Shown: positions 26,475 through 36,898, numbered from the stretch's first letter. The stretch: DNA of 64,000 bases from Lentisphaerota bacterium (GCA_030590485.1 JAUUYL010000002.1:1-64000); one strand, 5' to 3'. The notes: generated from the letters alone by a model not told the origin. Made by a program: numbers and translations.

Positions 26475-29468
26475 TCAACTATCATTCTTAAATGCCCATG
26501 CTTTCAACATCGTTAACATTGCCGGCAATATAAAAAGTGTTGCCAACCAGGACACCGCCATTATTGCGGCTAGAAAGAATCCTACAGTCTTGTAAGGAAC
26601 CAGCGGCGCAACAAGAAGCGGTGTAAACCCAACCGAAATAGTAACAGCATTCCTGCTGATGGCTTTAGCAGGCTCTTTGAACATCTCGGTACAAGCATCT
26701 TTCCATGAACCCAATTTCTTTTGTTCTTCACGGACTCGCTCAAGAAAATGAATAGCAAAGTCAACACTGAGCCCCAACGTCAACGCAGAAAGAATCGCAA
26801 CAGGCATATCGTAATCCTTTCCGACAAGACCTATAAGTCCATAGATAAATGAGATTGTCACCGTCAGAGGAATCATGGCAAGAAATCCGTATAACGGCGA
26901 ACGAAACAGAACCATCATCATCACAAGCACTACAACAAAACTACTTATAAGTGACGAGAGCATACCGCGAACCATCTTGTCCTGCCATACAACATTCAAA
27001 TACGTCAAACCAGCCCAACCCATGTTCACTGCTACCGGCGACTCTTCCCTGCTTGCAAACGATTCGACTCCTGCGACCACAGCCTCCATATCAACATTGT
27101 CACCGCTCTTGAGCTGAACCCATATATTTACTTCCTGATAATCTTTCGTTATCAGATGGAACAAACTGTCTTTCTTCTTCATTCCTTCAAGCTGAGTGAA
27201 CACCTGCCCTATAGCAGCCGAACTGTCAGGAACATTCCAGCTGGCCCTGTTGCGTGTAGCATATGCCAGCTTCTCCTCTTCTGACGCATCGGCAGGCGGC
27301 TCAACATAATTCAATTCATAGGAGGCTTTCTCCAATGCATCCACAGCTGAAGATGTTTTCCCTACCACTGCAGAGTCCTTAAGATGCTCCTGCAGCCGCT
27401 TAACATACTCTAACATCTCAGGTTGCTTGAACAGAGGGGCAGTAAGCTCAGTTTCCATCTCAAAGACAAACTCCCGAAACGAAAGATCCGCATATTCCTC
27501 ACTAATAGCAAGCGCCTTATCCATAAGCTCATCGCCAGTCAGCCCCTTAAAATCAGCCAAGCGCTGAAGCAATACGGCCTTACCCTCGTCCTTAACACCC
27601 GCGAGCTTGTGCACACTTGCTTCCAGCGAAACATAGGTCAACCCTTCGGGATCAAGATAATTTATCTCATCCGCTAGGGTATTCCACGACACGGTTGCCT
27701 CTCCATCTATCTTCTCCGCTTCGTTGGCAAGCTCTACAAAACACTTTTTCATATCACTGCTGTTCACATTCCTGTACAGCTGTGCGAGTTCCCCAAGTTT
27801 TATGAGAAAAGCGTCTGTCGCCTCCGGCAAGACCGCCCTGAACCGTTTCTCCGCTTCAGCACTTATTACCTTAGCCTTCTCTTCACAATTGTGAGCATCA
27901 GGTCTTTTGGCAGAAAGCGTCAGGTACGCGGTATAAGTACCCCCGAAGTGATTATTAAGAACAACATCGGCGACTCTTATGGGATGAGTCTTCGTGAACC
28001 ACTTAACGGGGTTGTCGTTGACTTGAATACGGGTGATTCCATATATCGATACCATAAGCACAACAACCGTTACACCAAGCGTAAGCTTCCATCTGTGATA
28101 ACTGAAAGAACCCAACCGAGCCAAAACAACACTGAACAATCCATGGGTGCTGACATCATCAGAACGTTTCCGACCTATAGCTTTAAGGGATTTATGAGGA
28201 ACTGCAATCATGATGTATGCAGGTATAAGCGTCATGGTAAGTATCCAGGCCAACGCAACTCCGAATGCCACATGAAGACCAAATACGCGAACAGGAGGAA
28301 TCGGAGTCATCCCCAACGACGCAAACCCCGCTATAGTCGTAAGACTTGTATAAAGCATGGGCCTGAACAAATGCCCCACAACATGCCGCAACGTCTTGGC
28401 CTTGTCATTAAACCGGTGATAAAGATCAAAGAACTCGCTGAGAATATGAACAGAATCAGCAACAGCTATAGGCATCAGGAATATCGCTATCATGGAACTC
28501 ATGATATGCACATCAAAACCCAATCCGATCAGAAGACCCATAGTGGCAATTACGCTTATTACGGCCACTATCATCGGCGCTATGATAAGCGACAAACGTC
28601 TAAAGAAAACCAGAAGCAAAAGAAATATAACCAGTCCAGCAAGGGGCGCCGATGTCGCCATCTGAACAAGCATCTCAACCCCGAATGTATCCTGAGCAAC
28701 TGGCTGCCCTGTGATGAACACCTGATCATCACTACCCCATCCCTTGGTCAACTCCCCGACAAGTGCCGCAGCATTATAACTGTACGTCTTGCTCTTAATA
28801 GGAATATAAACACATATGGCTTTTTCATCCTCGGATACCAAAGTCCCATTGTATAGAGGATTATCCATCGCATCATCACGCAGAACAAGCGCTTCTTCTC
28901 GCGTTGCAGGAGGAGCCTCCATCAAATATTCAAGCTTCAAAGAACCCAATTCTGACTGTTTGATACTATCCACCACACTGGGACTGATAATTTCACGCTT
29001 GATAATGGCACTATTACCTTCGTCGTCAAACAATCTGTTCGGATCATGCTTGAATGCCGTATTAAGAGAGCGACTCCAGGAACTTTCAGGGGTAAGATCT
29101 ATCGTGAGTTCGCTCTTGTCTCCTGTGCGAGGTGTCAACGTAACGACCGGCTTGCCGTCAGGCCCCTGCTTCAAACTCAGCAACTCATAAGTAAGCTCAT
29201 GGATCCGTTGCAATGTCTCCACGTTAAACACGCCATCAGGATGTTTCTCGTTTACGATGCCGACAATAACAAAATCATACAGACTGTACTTCTCTTTGAC
29301 TTGATTGTGAAAAACACGAACATACTCATCTTGAGACAGCATATTCTCAGGATCATTATCGAATTTGACCTTGGGGAACTGAATCGCGAATACCGTAGTC
29401 AAGACTACAATTACAAGCATCACAATCCACGGATGTTTAATACTAAAATTAGTCATAGCAAGCTTCAT
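26475..29468 (-). CDS. MMPL/RND-family exporter
   Basis: Two MMPL TM blocks, e.g. IFLMPIAVADSVHILSEFFD and ALTLGLSVDFAIHFLERVRE. Confidence 0.9.
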   Translation of the reverse strand: MKLAMTNFSIKHPWIVMLVIVVLTTVFAIQFPKVKFDNDPENMLSQDEYVRVFHNQVKEKYSLYDFVIVGIVNEKHPDGVFNVETLQRIHELTYELLSLKQGPDGKPVVTLTPRTGDKSELTIDLTPESSWSRSLNTAFKHDPNRLFDDEGNSAIIKREIISPSVVDSIKQSELGSLKLEYLMEAPPATREEALVLRDDAMDNPLYNGTLVSEDEKAICVYIPIKSKTYSYNAAALVGELTKGWGSDDQVFITGQPVAQDTFGVEMLVQMATSAPLAGLVIFLLLLVFFRRLSLIIAPMIVAVISVIATMGLLIGLGFDVHIMSSMIAIFLMPIAVADSVHILSEFFDLYHRFNDKAKTLRHVVGHLFRPMLYTSLTTIAGFASLGMTPIPPVRVFGLHVAFGVALAWILTMTLIPAYIMIAVPHKSLKAIGRKRSDDVSTHGLFSVVLARLGSFSYHRWKLTLGVTVVVLMVSIYGITRIQVNDNPVKWFTKTHPIRVADVVLNNHFGGTYTAYLTLSAKRPDAHNCEEKAKVISAEAEKRFRAVLPEATDAFLIKLGELAQLYRNVNSSDMKKCFVELANEAEKIDGEATVSWNTLADEINYLDPEGLTYVSLEASVHKLAGVKDEGKAVLLQRLADFKGLTGDELMDKALAISEEYADLSFREFVFEMETELTAPLFKQPEMLEYVKRLQEHLKDSAVVGKTSSAVDALEKASYELNYVEPPADASEEEKLAYATRNRASWNVPDSSAAIGQVFTQLEGMKKKDSLFHLITKDYQEVNIWVQLKSGDNVDMEAVVAGVESFASREESPVAVNMGWAGLTYLNVVWQDKMVRGMLSSLISSFVVVLVMMMVLFRSPLYGFLAMIPLTVTISFIYGLIGLVGKDYDMPVAILSALTLGLSVDFAIHFLERVREEQKKLGSWKDACTEMFKEPAKAISRNAVTISVGFTPLLVAPLVPYKTVGFFLAAIMAVSWLATLFILPAMLTMLKAWAFKNDS

Positions 29469-29505
29469 AATCTACCCTTCCAATCACCACGCATTACAAC
29501 AAACT

Positions 29506-30252
29506 TCACAGGTCCCCGCAGACAGGACATGAATCGTTCTTCTTGAGCTTCAATTTCTTAAATTCCATATTGCGGGCATTATATTGAAGCATATACCCTG
29601 CAAGTATTGTTCCAAATCCGGCAAGAATCTTAATTCCCTCACAAACAGCGATATTACCAGCAATAGCAGCCACTGCGCCAAACACGGGGAATTCACGCTT
29701 CCACCCCTCGGGGAACTCAGGATAGATACATGCGAAACACGGTGTCTCACCAGGAATGATTATTGTTACACGACCCTCCATGCTGTACATCGCCGCATCA
29801 ACAAGCGGCTTACCCTGCTCGACACAGGCCTTGTTCATCGCATAGCGTTCCTGAAAGAGCGGAGCACAGTCAAAGACAACGTCCACTTTCCCAACCAGAT
29901 CAGCTGCATTCTCTTCGGTAACGTTCTCTGGTATTGCCTCGACCTCAAGTGCAGGATTTAATTCAAGCAAACGACGCTTGGCGCATTCTACACGTGGCTT
30001 ATCGAGCTGATCATGTGTCATTAGAATCTGACGATTAAGATCGCTGTTCTTGATATTGCCGCCATGCGCCAGAACAATCTTCCCAATTCCAGCTGCCGCC
30101 AACGCATATGCGACCGGACTACCCAAACCGCCAACTCTACTCACGAGCGCTGCAGAGTTTTTCAGCTTCTCCTGACCCTCTTCGCCAAAATCCGGCTCCC
30201 ATATCTGCCACTCGTACGTTGCCTTCTCTTCCTGCGTCAGTTTATTGCTCAC
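29506..30252 (-). CDS. ThiF/MoeB/HesA-family adenylyltransferase (E1-like)
   Basis: VSRVGGLGSPVAYALAAAGIGKIVLAHGGNIKNSDLNRQIL; CFACIYPE; terminal CPVCGDL; GTG start with SD caggagg. Confidence 0.88.
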   Translation of the reverse strand: MSNKLTQEEKATYEWQIWEPDFGEEGQEKLKNSAALVSRVGGLGSPVAYALAAAGIGKIVLAHGGNIKNSDLNRQILMTHDQLDKPRVECAKRRLLELNPALEVEAIPENVTEENAADLVGKVDVVFDCAPLFQERYAMNKACVEQGKPLVDAAMYSMEGRVTIIIPGETPCFACIYPEFPEGWKREFPVFGAVAAIAGNIAVCEGIKILAGFGTILAGYMLQYNARNMEFKKLKLKKNDSCPVCGDL

Positions 30253-30253
30253 A

Positions 30254-30526
30254 TCAACCTCCTGATAACGCTGGGTAAAGCGACAGCTCATCATTATCAC
30301 TCAGGGTCTGATTAGGATCAGTAATCTCATCGTTTACCGACAGAAGAATACTCTTTCGCAAAACGCCCTCATCCGAAAGAACCAGTGTAGAAAAAGCCTC
30401 TCCGTATTTCTCAGACAATATTTTCAGAACAGCATTCGCCGTAACATTGTCCTCAGCGTCCAATTGCTCATCGCCCTTCCCTGCAAGCTGTCGGGACTGA
30501 CCGTAATATGATATTTTTATATTCAT
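30254..30526 (-). CDS. MoaD/ThiS-family sulfur-carrier protein
   Basis: MNIKISYYGQSRQLAGKGDEQL...LSDNDELSLYPALSGG with C-terminal GG. Confidence 0.88.
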   Translation of the reverse strand: MNIKISYYGQSRQLAGKGDEQLDAEDNVTANAVLKILSEKYGEAFSTLVLSDEGVLRKSILLSVNDEITDPNQTLSDNDELSLYPALSGG

Positions 30527-30537
30527 ACCCCACCCTT

Positions 30538-30918
30538 TTACGTAGTGAAAAACATCTTGATGCCTACCGCAACAACAAAAACACCAAATGCACGACGGAG
30601 CACCACCGCCGGAAGCGATGCTGCAATCCAACTGCCAAAATATGCACCCACAACAGCCAACGGAATCATGACTGCTATAACACCCAAATTCACCCGAATT
30701 TCAGGATTAACATAATAGCGTACAGCACCCATCAGCGCCATGGGCACCATAACCGCCAGACAAGTACCCTGCGCCACCTTTTGCGACATCCCCATAAAAA
30801 TTACGAGAGCCGGAATCAGGAGTATTCCACTCCCTACCCCCAACGCTCCACTCGCCGTTCCTCCCAAGAGGCTGATCAAAAGCAACAAAGGCCAACTGTT
30901 ACGTACCAATTCATTCAT
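30538..30918 (-). CDS. TauE/SafE-family sulfite exporter, half-size
   Basis: LLISLLGGTASGALGVGSGILLIPALVIFMGMSQKVAQGTCLAVMVPMALMGA; only about 126 aa. Confidence 0.88.
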   Translation of the reverse strand: MNELVRNSWPLLLLISLLGGTASGALGVGSGILLIPALVIFMGMSQKVAQGTCLAVMVPMALMGAVRYYVNPEIRVNLGVIAVMIPLAVVGAYFGSWIAASLPAVVLRRAFGVFVVAVGIKMFFTT

Positions 30919-31079
30919 AGCAATCCTCCATGCATGATAATATGCGTTATAACTGATTAAATATATTTGAAATTCACTTCAGTGTAAAGCTTAGGGTGGT
31001 GTGGATCGAGAATCGGTTCGGTGATCGCAGGGAGATTAAGATGATGATAGGCTCAACGGCGCGCAAGGGACTGCACGCC

Positions 31080-31943
31080 CTACCTTAACCATTCAGTGCA
31101 GGATATCTCAGGATGCAGAATCCTGACAATCTCTCGAAGCATATCAACAAAAATAACCGGCGTGGGACTGCATACCTTATATGAATCAAGAACATGTATA
31201 TTGCCATTTGCCACTGCGGTAATAGTCGAATAATTCATCCATACCTTCTTTTCCACATCTCCGACAATCCCCATCGTCGTAATGATGATGACGTCAGGAT
31301 TCTCACTGACGACTTTTTCTCTGCTGTATATTCCGGAGCTCTCCTGGCTGGCAATATTCTCTCCGCCTGCATACTCAATATAGTCATTCACAAAAGAATC
31401 CTTCGTAACCGTAAAAAGCGGCTTAGAACCTATCTGGACAAATACTCTTTTTGGGGAAACGTCGGCAGTCAACTTTCTAATGTCAGCCACATCCGCATTC
31501 ACCTGGGCAACAATCTGTTCAGCTCGTTCCTGAGCGCCGACAATCTGACCCAACTCAACAAACTCATCACACATCTCAGCAAAACTCTTTGGATTCAGAC
31601 ACCGAACAACGCGAATGCCGAGTGTCTCCAGCTTCTTCACCTGCTCCGGACGCGTCAGATTAGCCGCTATAACCAGATCCGGCTTAAGAGTGACAATCGC
31701 CTCAATATTTGCCTGGATAACATTCCCTATCTTTACTTTGTTTTTCGCATCCTCCGGCAAATTGCAATAAACCGTATTGGCGACAAGCCGTTTATCCACA
31801 CCAAGCAAGTAAAGTTTTTGTGTGATTGCAGGCGCAAGCGAAACGATTCTCTGCGGTGTGGAATATTCCCTCGGAACATCTTTCACCGGCTTACATGACC
31901 CGACAAAAACAACCATCAATATCGCAATACATTTCCGCATCAC
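31080..31943 (-). CDS. btuF: Cobalamin-type ABC transporter substrate-binding protein
   Basis: PQRIVSLAPAITQKLYLLGVDKRLVANTVYC; in btu locus. Confidence 0.85.
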   Translation of the reverse strand: MMRKCIAILMVVFVGSCKPVKDVPREYSTPQRIVSLAPAITQKLYLLGVDKRLVANTVYCNLPEDAKNKVKIGNVIQANIEAIVTLKPDLVIAANLTRPEQVKKLETLGIRVVRCLNPKSFAEMCDEFVELGQIVGAQERAEQIVAQVNADVADIRKLTADVSPKRVFVQIGSKPLFTVTKDSFVNDYIEYAGGENIASQESSGIYSREKVVSENPDVIIITTMGIVGDVEKKVWMNYSTITAVANGNIHVLDSYKVCSPTPVIFVDMLREIVRILHPEISCTEWLR

Positions 31944-32758
31944 TCGCCTTCCTTTGCACGCGCGATCTCGTCCGCAGTCACCAGAAGAACAAATGGCTTG
32001 TTAGAGAGCGGGTTTTTCTCAACAACTACAGGCGTCTTATAAACTTCTTCGATAACCTCATAAGTCAACACCTCATGCGGCGTACCTGCTGTATGAATTC
32101 TACCATTATCCAATAATGCCAAGCGGCTACAGTATTCACTGGCAAGATTCAGATCATGCAGCACCATGAGCACCGTCAACCCAAGCGCACTATTGAGATG
32201 TTTAATCAGATCCATCACTTTAACCTGATGAGTGATATCCAAATGCGCTGTGGGTTCATCAAGAAATACCATTCCTGGCTCTTGCGTAAGAGCCCTGGCA
32301 ATCTGCGCCAGCTGCCTCTCTCCGCCGCTAATCTCACTCATCGGCGCATCTTTCAGATGCGTTGTATCCGTCAGCTCCATATACTTGCGCGCAATCTCCT
32401 CATCTTTTGATGATTCGACAAACTGAAAATCGCTGTAGTAAGGAAACCTACCCAGCAAGATATACTCATACACCGACACATTCGCCGACTCTACGCCCTG
32501 CGACACAACTGCAATCTCCCTGGCCAGATCCTTTCGAGAAACATCCCATATCGACCGATCATTAATCATGACTTCACCCGCCCATGGCTTTAATATCCGG
32601 GTAGCCACCTTCAGCAGCGTCGTCTTACCAGAACCGTTTGGACCGATAATGCCAACAAGATCTCCTTTCGCCACAGCAAGATCTATGTCTATCAGAACAG
32701 GATCTTTTCGATACCCCACAGTGACAGTCTTTATATCGAGCACAGCATTACTCACCAC
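31940..32758 (-). CDS. btuD: ABC transporter ATP-binding protein (cobalamin/Fe3+-siderophore type)
   Basis: Walker A GPNGSGKTTLLK, ISGGERQLAQIARAL, VFLDEPTAHLDI. Confidence 0.9.
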   Translation of the reverse strand: MVSNAVLDIKTVTVGYRKDPVLIDIDLAVAKGDLVGIIGPNGSGKTTLLKVATRILKPWAGEVMINDRSIWDVSRKDLAREIAVVSQGVESANVSVYEYILLGRFPYYSDFQFVESSKDEEIARKYMELTDTTHLKDAPMSEISGGERQLAQIARALTQEPGMVFLDEPTAHLDITHQVKVMDLIKHLNSALGLTVLMVLHDLNLASEYCSRLALLDNGRIHTAGTPHEVLTYEVIEEVYKTPVVVEKNPLSNKPFVLLVTADEIARAKEGE

Positions 32759-33759
32759 ATCACCTTTTTCCGGCTTAACGCGTAAATAAAGACAGACCCG
32801 CCTATGATTCCTGTAATTACACCTACAGGCAGCTCGAGAGGCGCAATAATCGTACGGGCAATTGTATCACAGAAAATCAGAAAGGATGCCCCTGCTAGAA
32901 ATGACCCAATAAACAATATACGATGATCAGACCCGGTGAACATTCTGACAAAATGAGGAACAACCAACCCCACAAAACCAATAATGCCAGCAACAGATAC
33001 GCATATACCGGTCAACACCGAAGCCACCAGAAAAAAGAATTTTTTCGTCCTGTCAACATTAACACCCAGATGCATTGCCTCCTCTTCACCAAGCGCGAGC
33101 GCATTGAGGTTCATACTGAAGAAATACGCAGCCACAAGCCCTGCCATAGAAAAAGCAACGGTCATCTTAATAAGAAACTCGTTAGGTTCCTCCAGCGAGC
33201 CCATCACCCAGAAGACTATACCGTGAATATCCTCACTGCGAGACACCGACATGATAAGCATCACTATTGAAGATGAAATAAAGCTAATCATGACTCCGAT
33301 GAGAAGCATCCCCTGAATCCTTAAGCCCTCTTTTCTGGAGCTAATCCCGTAAACTATTAAAATAGTCAAAGCCGCACCAATAAAACCCGAAATAGGGTAC
33401 GCGATAACGCCTACTATCGCGTACAGCTTAAGAACAATCGTCATACATACCCCAAGGGAAGCACCCCCGGAGATCCCCAGCGTATATGGCTCCACCAGCG
33501 GATTACGGAATATCCCCTGTAAAATAGCACCCGCAAGACTAAGCGCACCACCAACCGCAAATGCCAAAATAATCCGCGGTAAGCGAATATCCATCAGAAT
33601 AGTGTGATTCGCCGTTTGCTCTCCACTCAATAAAGTCTTGAGGATATCACTGACAGAAATATGAGTAGACCCAGTTCCAAGGGCAACAACACCCGCAATG
33701 ACGAGTATCGCCAGAAGCGAAAGAACTATTGTTGCCCATCTAATTGTTTTATTGTTCAT
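32752..33759 (-). CDS. btuC: FecCD-family ABC permease (cobalamin)
   Basis: RLPRIILAFAVGGALSLAGAILQGIFRNPLVEPYTLGISGGASLG. Confidence 0.93.
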   Translation of the reverse strand: MNNKTIRWATIVLSLLAILVIAGVVALGTGSTHISVSDILKTLLSGEQTANHTILMDIRLPRIILAFAVGGALSLAGAILQGIFRNPLVEPYTLGISGGASLGVCMTIVLKLYAIVGVIAYPISGFIGAALTILIVYGISSRKEGLRIQGMLLIGVMISFISSSIVMLIMSVSRSEDIHGIVFWVMGSLEEPNEFLIKMTVAFSMAGLVAAYFFSMNLNALALGEEEAMHLGVNVDRTKKFFFLVASVLTGICVSVAGIIGFVGLVVPHFVRMFTGSDHRILFIGSFLAGASFLIFCDTIARTIIAPLELPVGVITGIIGGSVFIYALSRKKVMW

Positions 33760-33765
33760 ATAGAA

Positions 33766-35634
33766 TTATAGCTTTACTTTCACTCCGCCATAAATACCCA
33801 ACCCCGCTGTGCCATAACCATAGACCTCTTCGTATTCTTCGTCCAACAGATTCTCCACACGGGCGAACACCTGAAAACTATCCGTACAATCATACGACCC
33901 CGAGATATCGACTAGAAAATAATCCGGCATGGTAATGTCCGTACTTGTCACAAAATCTCTATCGAGCCTTTCGCCGACATAAACAACACCCAAATTCGCG
34001 GTTAATTTCTTATCTCTATAGCTTGCGCCAAAGGAAGCCCTGTCCACAGGAATACGCTTAAGTGCTTTGCCCGTATCCTTATCCTCCGTGTCCGTGTAGG
34101 TATAGCTGAGATTCAGCATCACTTTGTCAGAAGCACGCAAAGAGGCAAGCACCTCAACACCCTCAGACTCTGCCTCAGATATATTCCCGTACTTAAATGT
34201 CACAAAATCATAGGAAATCATATCTTCGTACTGACTATTAAAATACACTACATCGACAACCAGTATATCTGAAAAGACATTCTGACTGAGTCCTATATCA
34301 TACGTATCGCTTTTCATAGGTTGCAGATCTTCACTTCCATAAATGGAATAGAGCTGAAATAAAGATGGCGCCTTAAACCCGGTTCCATATGTCGCCTTGA
34401 AGCGTGTTCCCGTTTCTTCTAATTCATACACTGGCGCAAACCGGTATGTGACCTCATCGCCAAACTGGTCATGATCATCCACCCTCACATTGGCCGCAAC
34501 CGTCACCTTTTCCTGCCAAGTGTATACATCCTGAGCAAAGACACCTATGTTTTCGGATGTCTTCTTGTCAAAATTACTACTATACGGCCCCACTCGACTG
34601 GATTCACCCTGCTCTTCTTCGTATTCAGCACCCATAGAGACAATGTGTGAATCGGCCATATACAGATTATTCTGCCAGTCAAACTTCAACAGCTCGGAAT
34701 CAAATATCGTCTGATCGCCCGGCTGATTATAAACTCTGTCATGACTCGAATATGATACACCGAATTTTTGCTCCCACATCGAATCCAACAGCCAAACAAC
34801 AGCTTCAGAACGAACAAATAACAATTCAGTTTCCTGCGTATCGTCCAGATTATCTTTCAGAGCACCACTTCCCGCATCCAACTCTGACTCGGACTCTACA
34901 TACCTCAGAATCAGACTGAGATCAAAAGTGTCTGAGGGTGTCCAGCCTATCCTGCCGGAAAATGTGCTATTCCAATATCCATCCTTTTCTGTATTTCCAT
35001 CTTTCTCGTTCGCAACCGAAATGCCCTCAGTATCAACTCGACTTACTAAGAATGAATAGTTGATATCGCCTGAACTGCCGTGCAATCCTATGGATTCACT
35101 ATAAGTCTCGAACGAGCCCACTTCCGCTTTCACGGTAACAGTTGCCGGACCTTCGCCTTTTTTTGTGATGATATTGATCACGCCCCCAATAGCATCCGAA
35201 CCGTAAAGCGCACTTTGTGCACCACGCAGAACCTCTATTCTCTCCACATTGCCCACACCTATGCTCGACAAATCCGCCGCCCTGCCGGCCGACACCGGAT
35301 CATTGAGATCCACTCCATCAATCAACACAAGCACATGCTCAGACTTGGCGCCGCGTAAATATACACTGACCGACTTTCCCGTCCCGCCGTTGCGCGATAC
35401 GTGAACGCCCGGTATGCTTCTCAAAACGTCTGGAACTGTCTTACCCTGGGAAGCCTCAATATCAGCCGCTGTTATCACCGTAACCGAGCTGGCAATCTTA
35501 TCAATTCCTGCCTCCACTCTGGTGGCGGTAACAACTACTTCGTCTTTTTTATCTTCCGCCCCCATCATCTTATCGGCACTCGCCAGCATCAAAACACTCA
35601 CCAGCACGATTCTGCATACAGTTTTATTCCCCAT
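33766..35634 (-). CDS. btuB: TonB-dependent cobalamin receptor
   Basis: VVTATRVEAGIDKIASSVTVIT plug; VDLNDP; TonB-dependent barrel; cobalamin riboswitch upstream. Confidence 0.92.
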   Translation of the reverse strand: MGNKTVCRIVLVSVLMLASADKMMGAEDKKDEVVVTATRVEAGIDKIASSVTVITAADIEASQGKTVPDVLRSIPGVHVSRNGGTGKSVSVYLRGAKSEHVLVLIDGVDLNDPVSAGRAADLSSIGVGNVERIEVLRGAQSALYGSDAIGGVINIITKKGEGPATVTVKAEVGSFETYSESIGLHGSSGDINYSFLVSRVDTEGISVANEKDGNTEKDGYWNSTFSGRIGWTPSDTFDLSLILRYVESESELDAGSGALKDNLDDTQETELLFVRSEAVVWLLDSMWEQKFGVSYSSHDRVYNQPGDQTIFDSELLKFDWQNNLYMADSHIVSMGAEYEEEQGESSRVGPYSSNFDKKTSENIGVFAQDVYTWQEKVTVAANVRVDDHDQFGDEVTYRFAPVYELEETGTRFKATYGTGFKAPSLFQLYSIYGSEDLQPMKSDTYDIGLSQNVFSDILVVDVVYFNSQYEDMISYDFVTFKYGNISEAESEGVEVLASLRASDKVMLNLSYTYTDTEDKDTGKALKRIPVDRASFGASYRDKKLTANLGVVYVGERLDRDFVTSTDITMPDYFLVDISGSYDCTDSFQVFARVENLLDEEYEEVYGYGTAGLGIYGGVKVKL

Positions 35635-35663
35635 CTTCTTATCCTCCTTGCTATATTTTAAAC

Positions 35664-35699
35664 AAAAAAAATCCCCGAACCATTTCTGGTTCGAGGATT
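35664..35699 (-). terminator. Rho-independent terminator in btuB leader (riboswitch expression platform)
   Basis: Minus strand AATCCTCGAACCA-GAAA-TGGTTCGGGGATT then T-run; 13-bp stem with one G-U and a GAAA loop. Confidence 0.85.
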
Positions 35700-35765
35700 C
35701 CCTGATTTCTATCCTTCAAACTTTTCTCGTACTTCTTTTCCATCGAAGATCATGACGAGCGCACA

Positions 35766-35932
35766 CAGGCAGGTCTTCTGACTTCCGGATCACCCTACTA
35801 ATCACGCCTTCCCGTTCATGCAAACAGTGGCTACTGTGATGTTCGTCCCGGTTACAGCGGCGGGTCCGTGTCCATTAAGGAACTTCCCTCTTCGTTTCCT
35901 GCGAATTCAATCTCACAAGAAAAACCTGCGTA
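35766..35932 (-). ncRNA. Cobalamin riboswitch
   Basis: Minus strand carries GGACCCGCCGCTGTAACCGGGAC, ...CCACTG..., GGGAAGGCG and GGAAGTCAGAAGACCTGCC (B12-box elements). Confidence 0.93.
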
Positions 35933-35962
35933 CGAGTAAATATTCAATTATGTTTTTACAGT

Positions 35963-35974
35963 AGTGCATGCACT
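35963..35974. promoter_or_regulatory. Perfect 12-bp palindrome AGTGCATGCACT
   Basis: In the divergent intergenic region between the riboswitch and the gene at 36125. Confidence 0.25.
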
Positions 35975-36124
35975 CAGCTCCTGTCAAAACAATTACACTA
36001 AAATATACGCGGCAAGACATAAAGTTCTTGTGACAAGGCACTTACGTATTACATGGCCATTTCCACAGGAAACATTGCAGTTAAGGTATTGACCCTGGGA
36101 AATATCTGCAATATAGTCCGCAAG

Positions 36125-36832
36125 ATGAACGACCAGATTGCCATATTAGCCATTACCGCAGCCACAATAGGTTTCTTTCATACCATTCTGGGGCCTGATC
36201 ACTATCTCCCGTTCATAGTCATGAGCAAGGCTGGCGAATGGTCCGCAAGAAAAACAGCACTTATCACCATTCTTTGCGGCATCGGACATGTCCTCAGCTC
36301 CGTAGTGCTCGGTCTTGTCGGCGTAGCCTTCGGCATTGCTGTCATGAAACTCGAGGCACTTGAAGCCTTCAGAGGCAATATCGCCGCATGGTTACTCATA
36401 GGATTCGGATTCGCCTATTTCGCATGGGGTCTTAACCGAGCGATAAAGAACCGCCCGCATACTCACGCACACGAGCACGATGACCACGCTCACGAACATG
36501 AGCATTCACATAAACATGCTCACGTCCATGTTCATAAACAAAAAAACAAAAATCTGACACCCTGGATCCTTTTTACTATATTCGTGTTCGGCCCATGTGA
36601 ACCTCTTATCCCGATTTTGATGTACCCAGCCGCAAAAAGCAGCTTTACGGGGATACTCCTGGTGTCTGGTGTTTTCAGTATCGTCACCATAGCAACAATG
36701 CTTACTGTTGTCATGCTGGCCTCTTGGGGAATCAGCTTTGCACCATTCGGCAAAATAGAGCGCTATACTCATGCCATCGCAGGCGCGACAATATGCATGA
36801 GCGGTATGGCTATACAATTCCTGGGACTGTAA
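36125..36832 (+). CDS. RcnA/UreH-like metal transporter with His-rich loop
   Basis: FHTILGPDHYLPFIVMSKAGEWS; loop HTHAHEHDDHAHEHEHSHKHAHVHVH; FGPCEPLIPILMYPA. Confidence 0.8.
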   Translation: MNDQIAILAITAATIGFFHTILGPDHYLPFIVMSKAGEWSARKTALITILCGIGHVLSSVVLGLVGVAFGIAVMKLEALEAFRGNIAAWLLIGFGFAYFAWGLNRAIKNRPHTHAHEHDDHAHEHEHSHKHAHVHVHKQKNKNLTPWILFTIFVFGPCEPLIPILMYPAAKSSFTGILLVSGVFSIVTIATMLTVVMLASWGISFAPFGKIERYTHAIAGATICMSGMAIQFLGL

Positions 36833-36898
36833 AGCCGATGCCAACACAATGATTAGACATATATCTCTTTGGAAACAAAACTCACAACAGGAGCACAA

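Noticed and set aside
27891-28856. 321-aa plus-strand ORF
   Set aside because: Fully antisense to the well-supported MMPL exporter; low-complexity basic composition typical of a shadow ORF.
31055-31085. ggcgcgcaagggactgcacgccc imperfect hairpin
   Set aside because: REP-like look, but imperfect arms and only one copy seen here; not enough to call.
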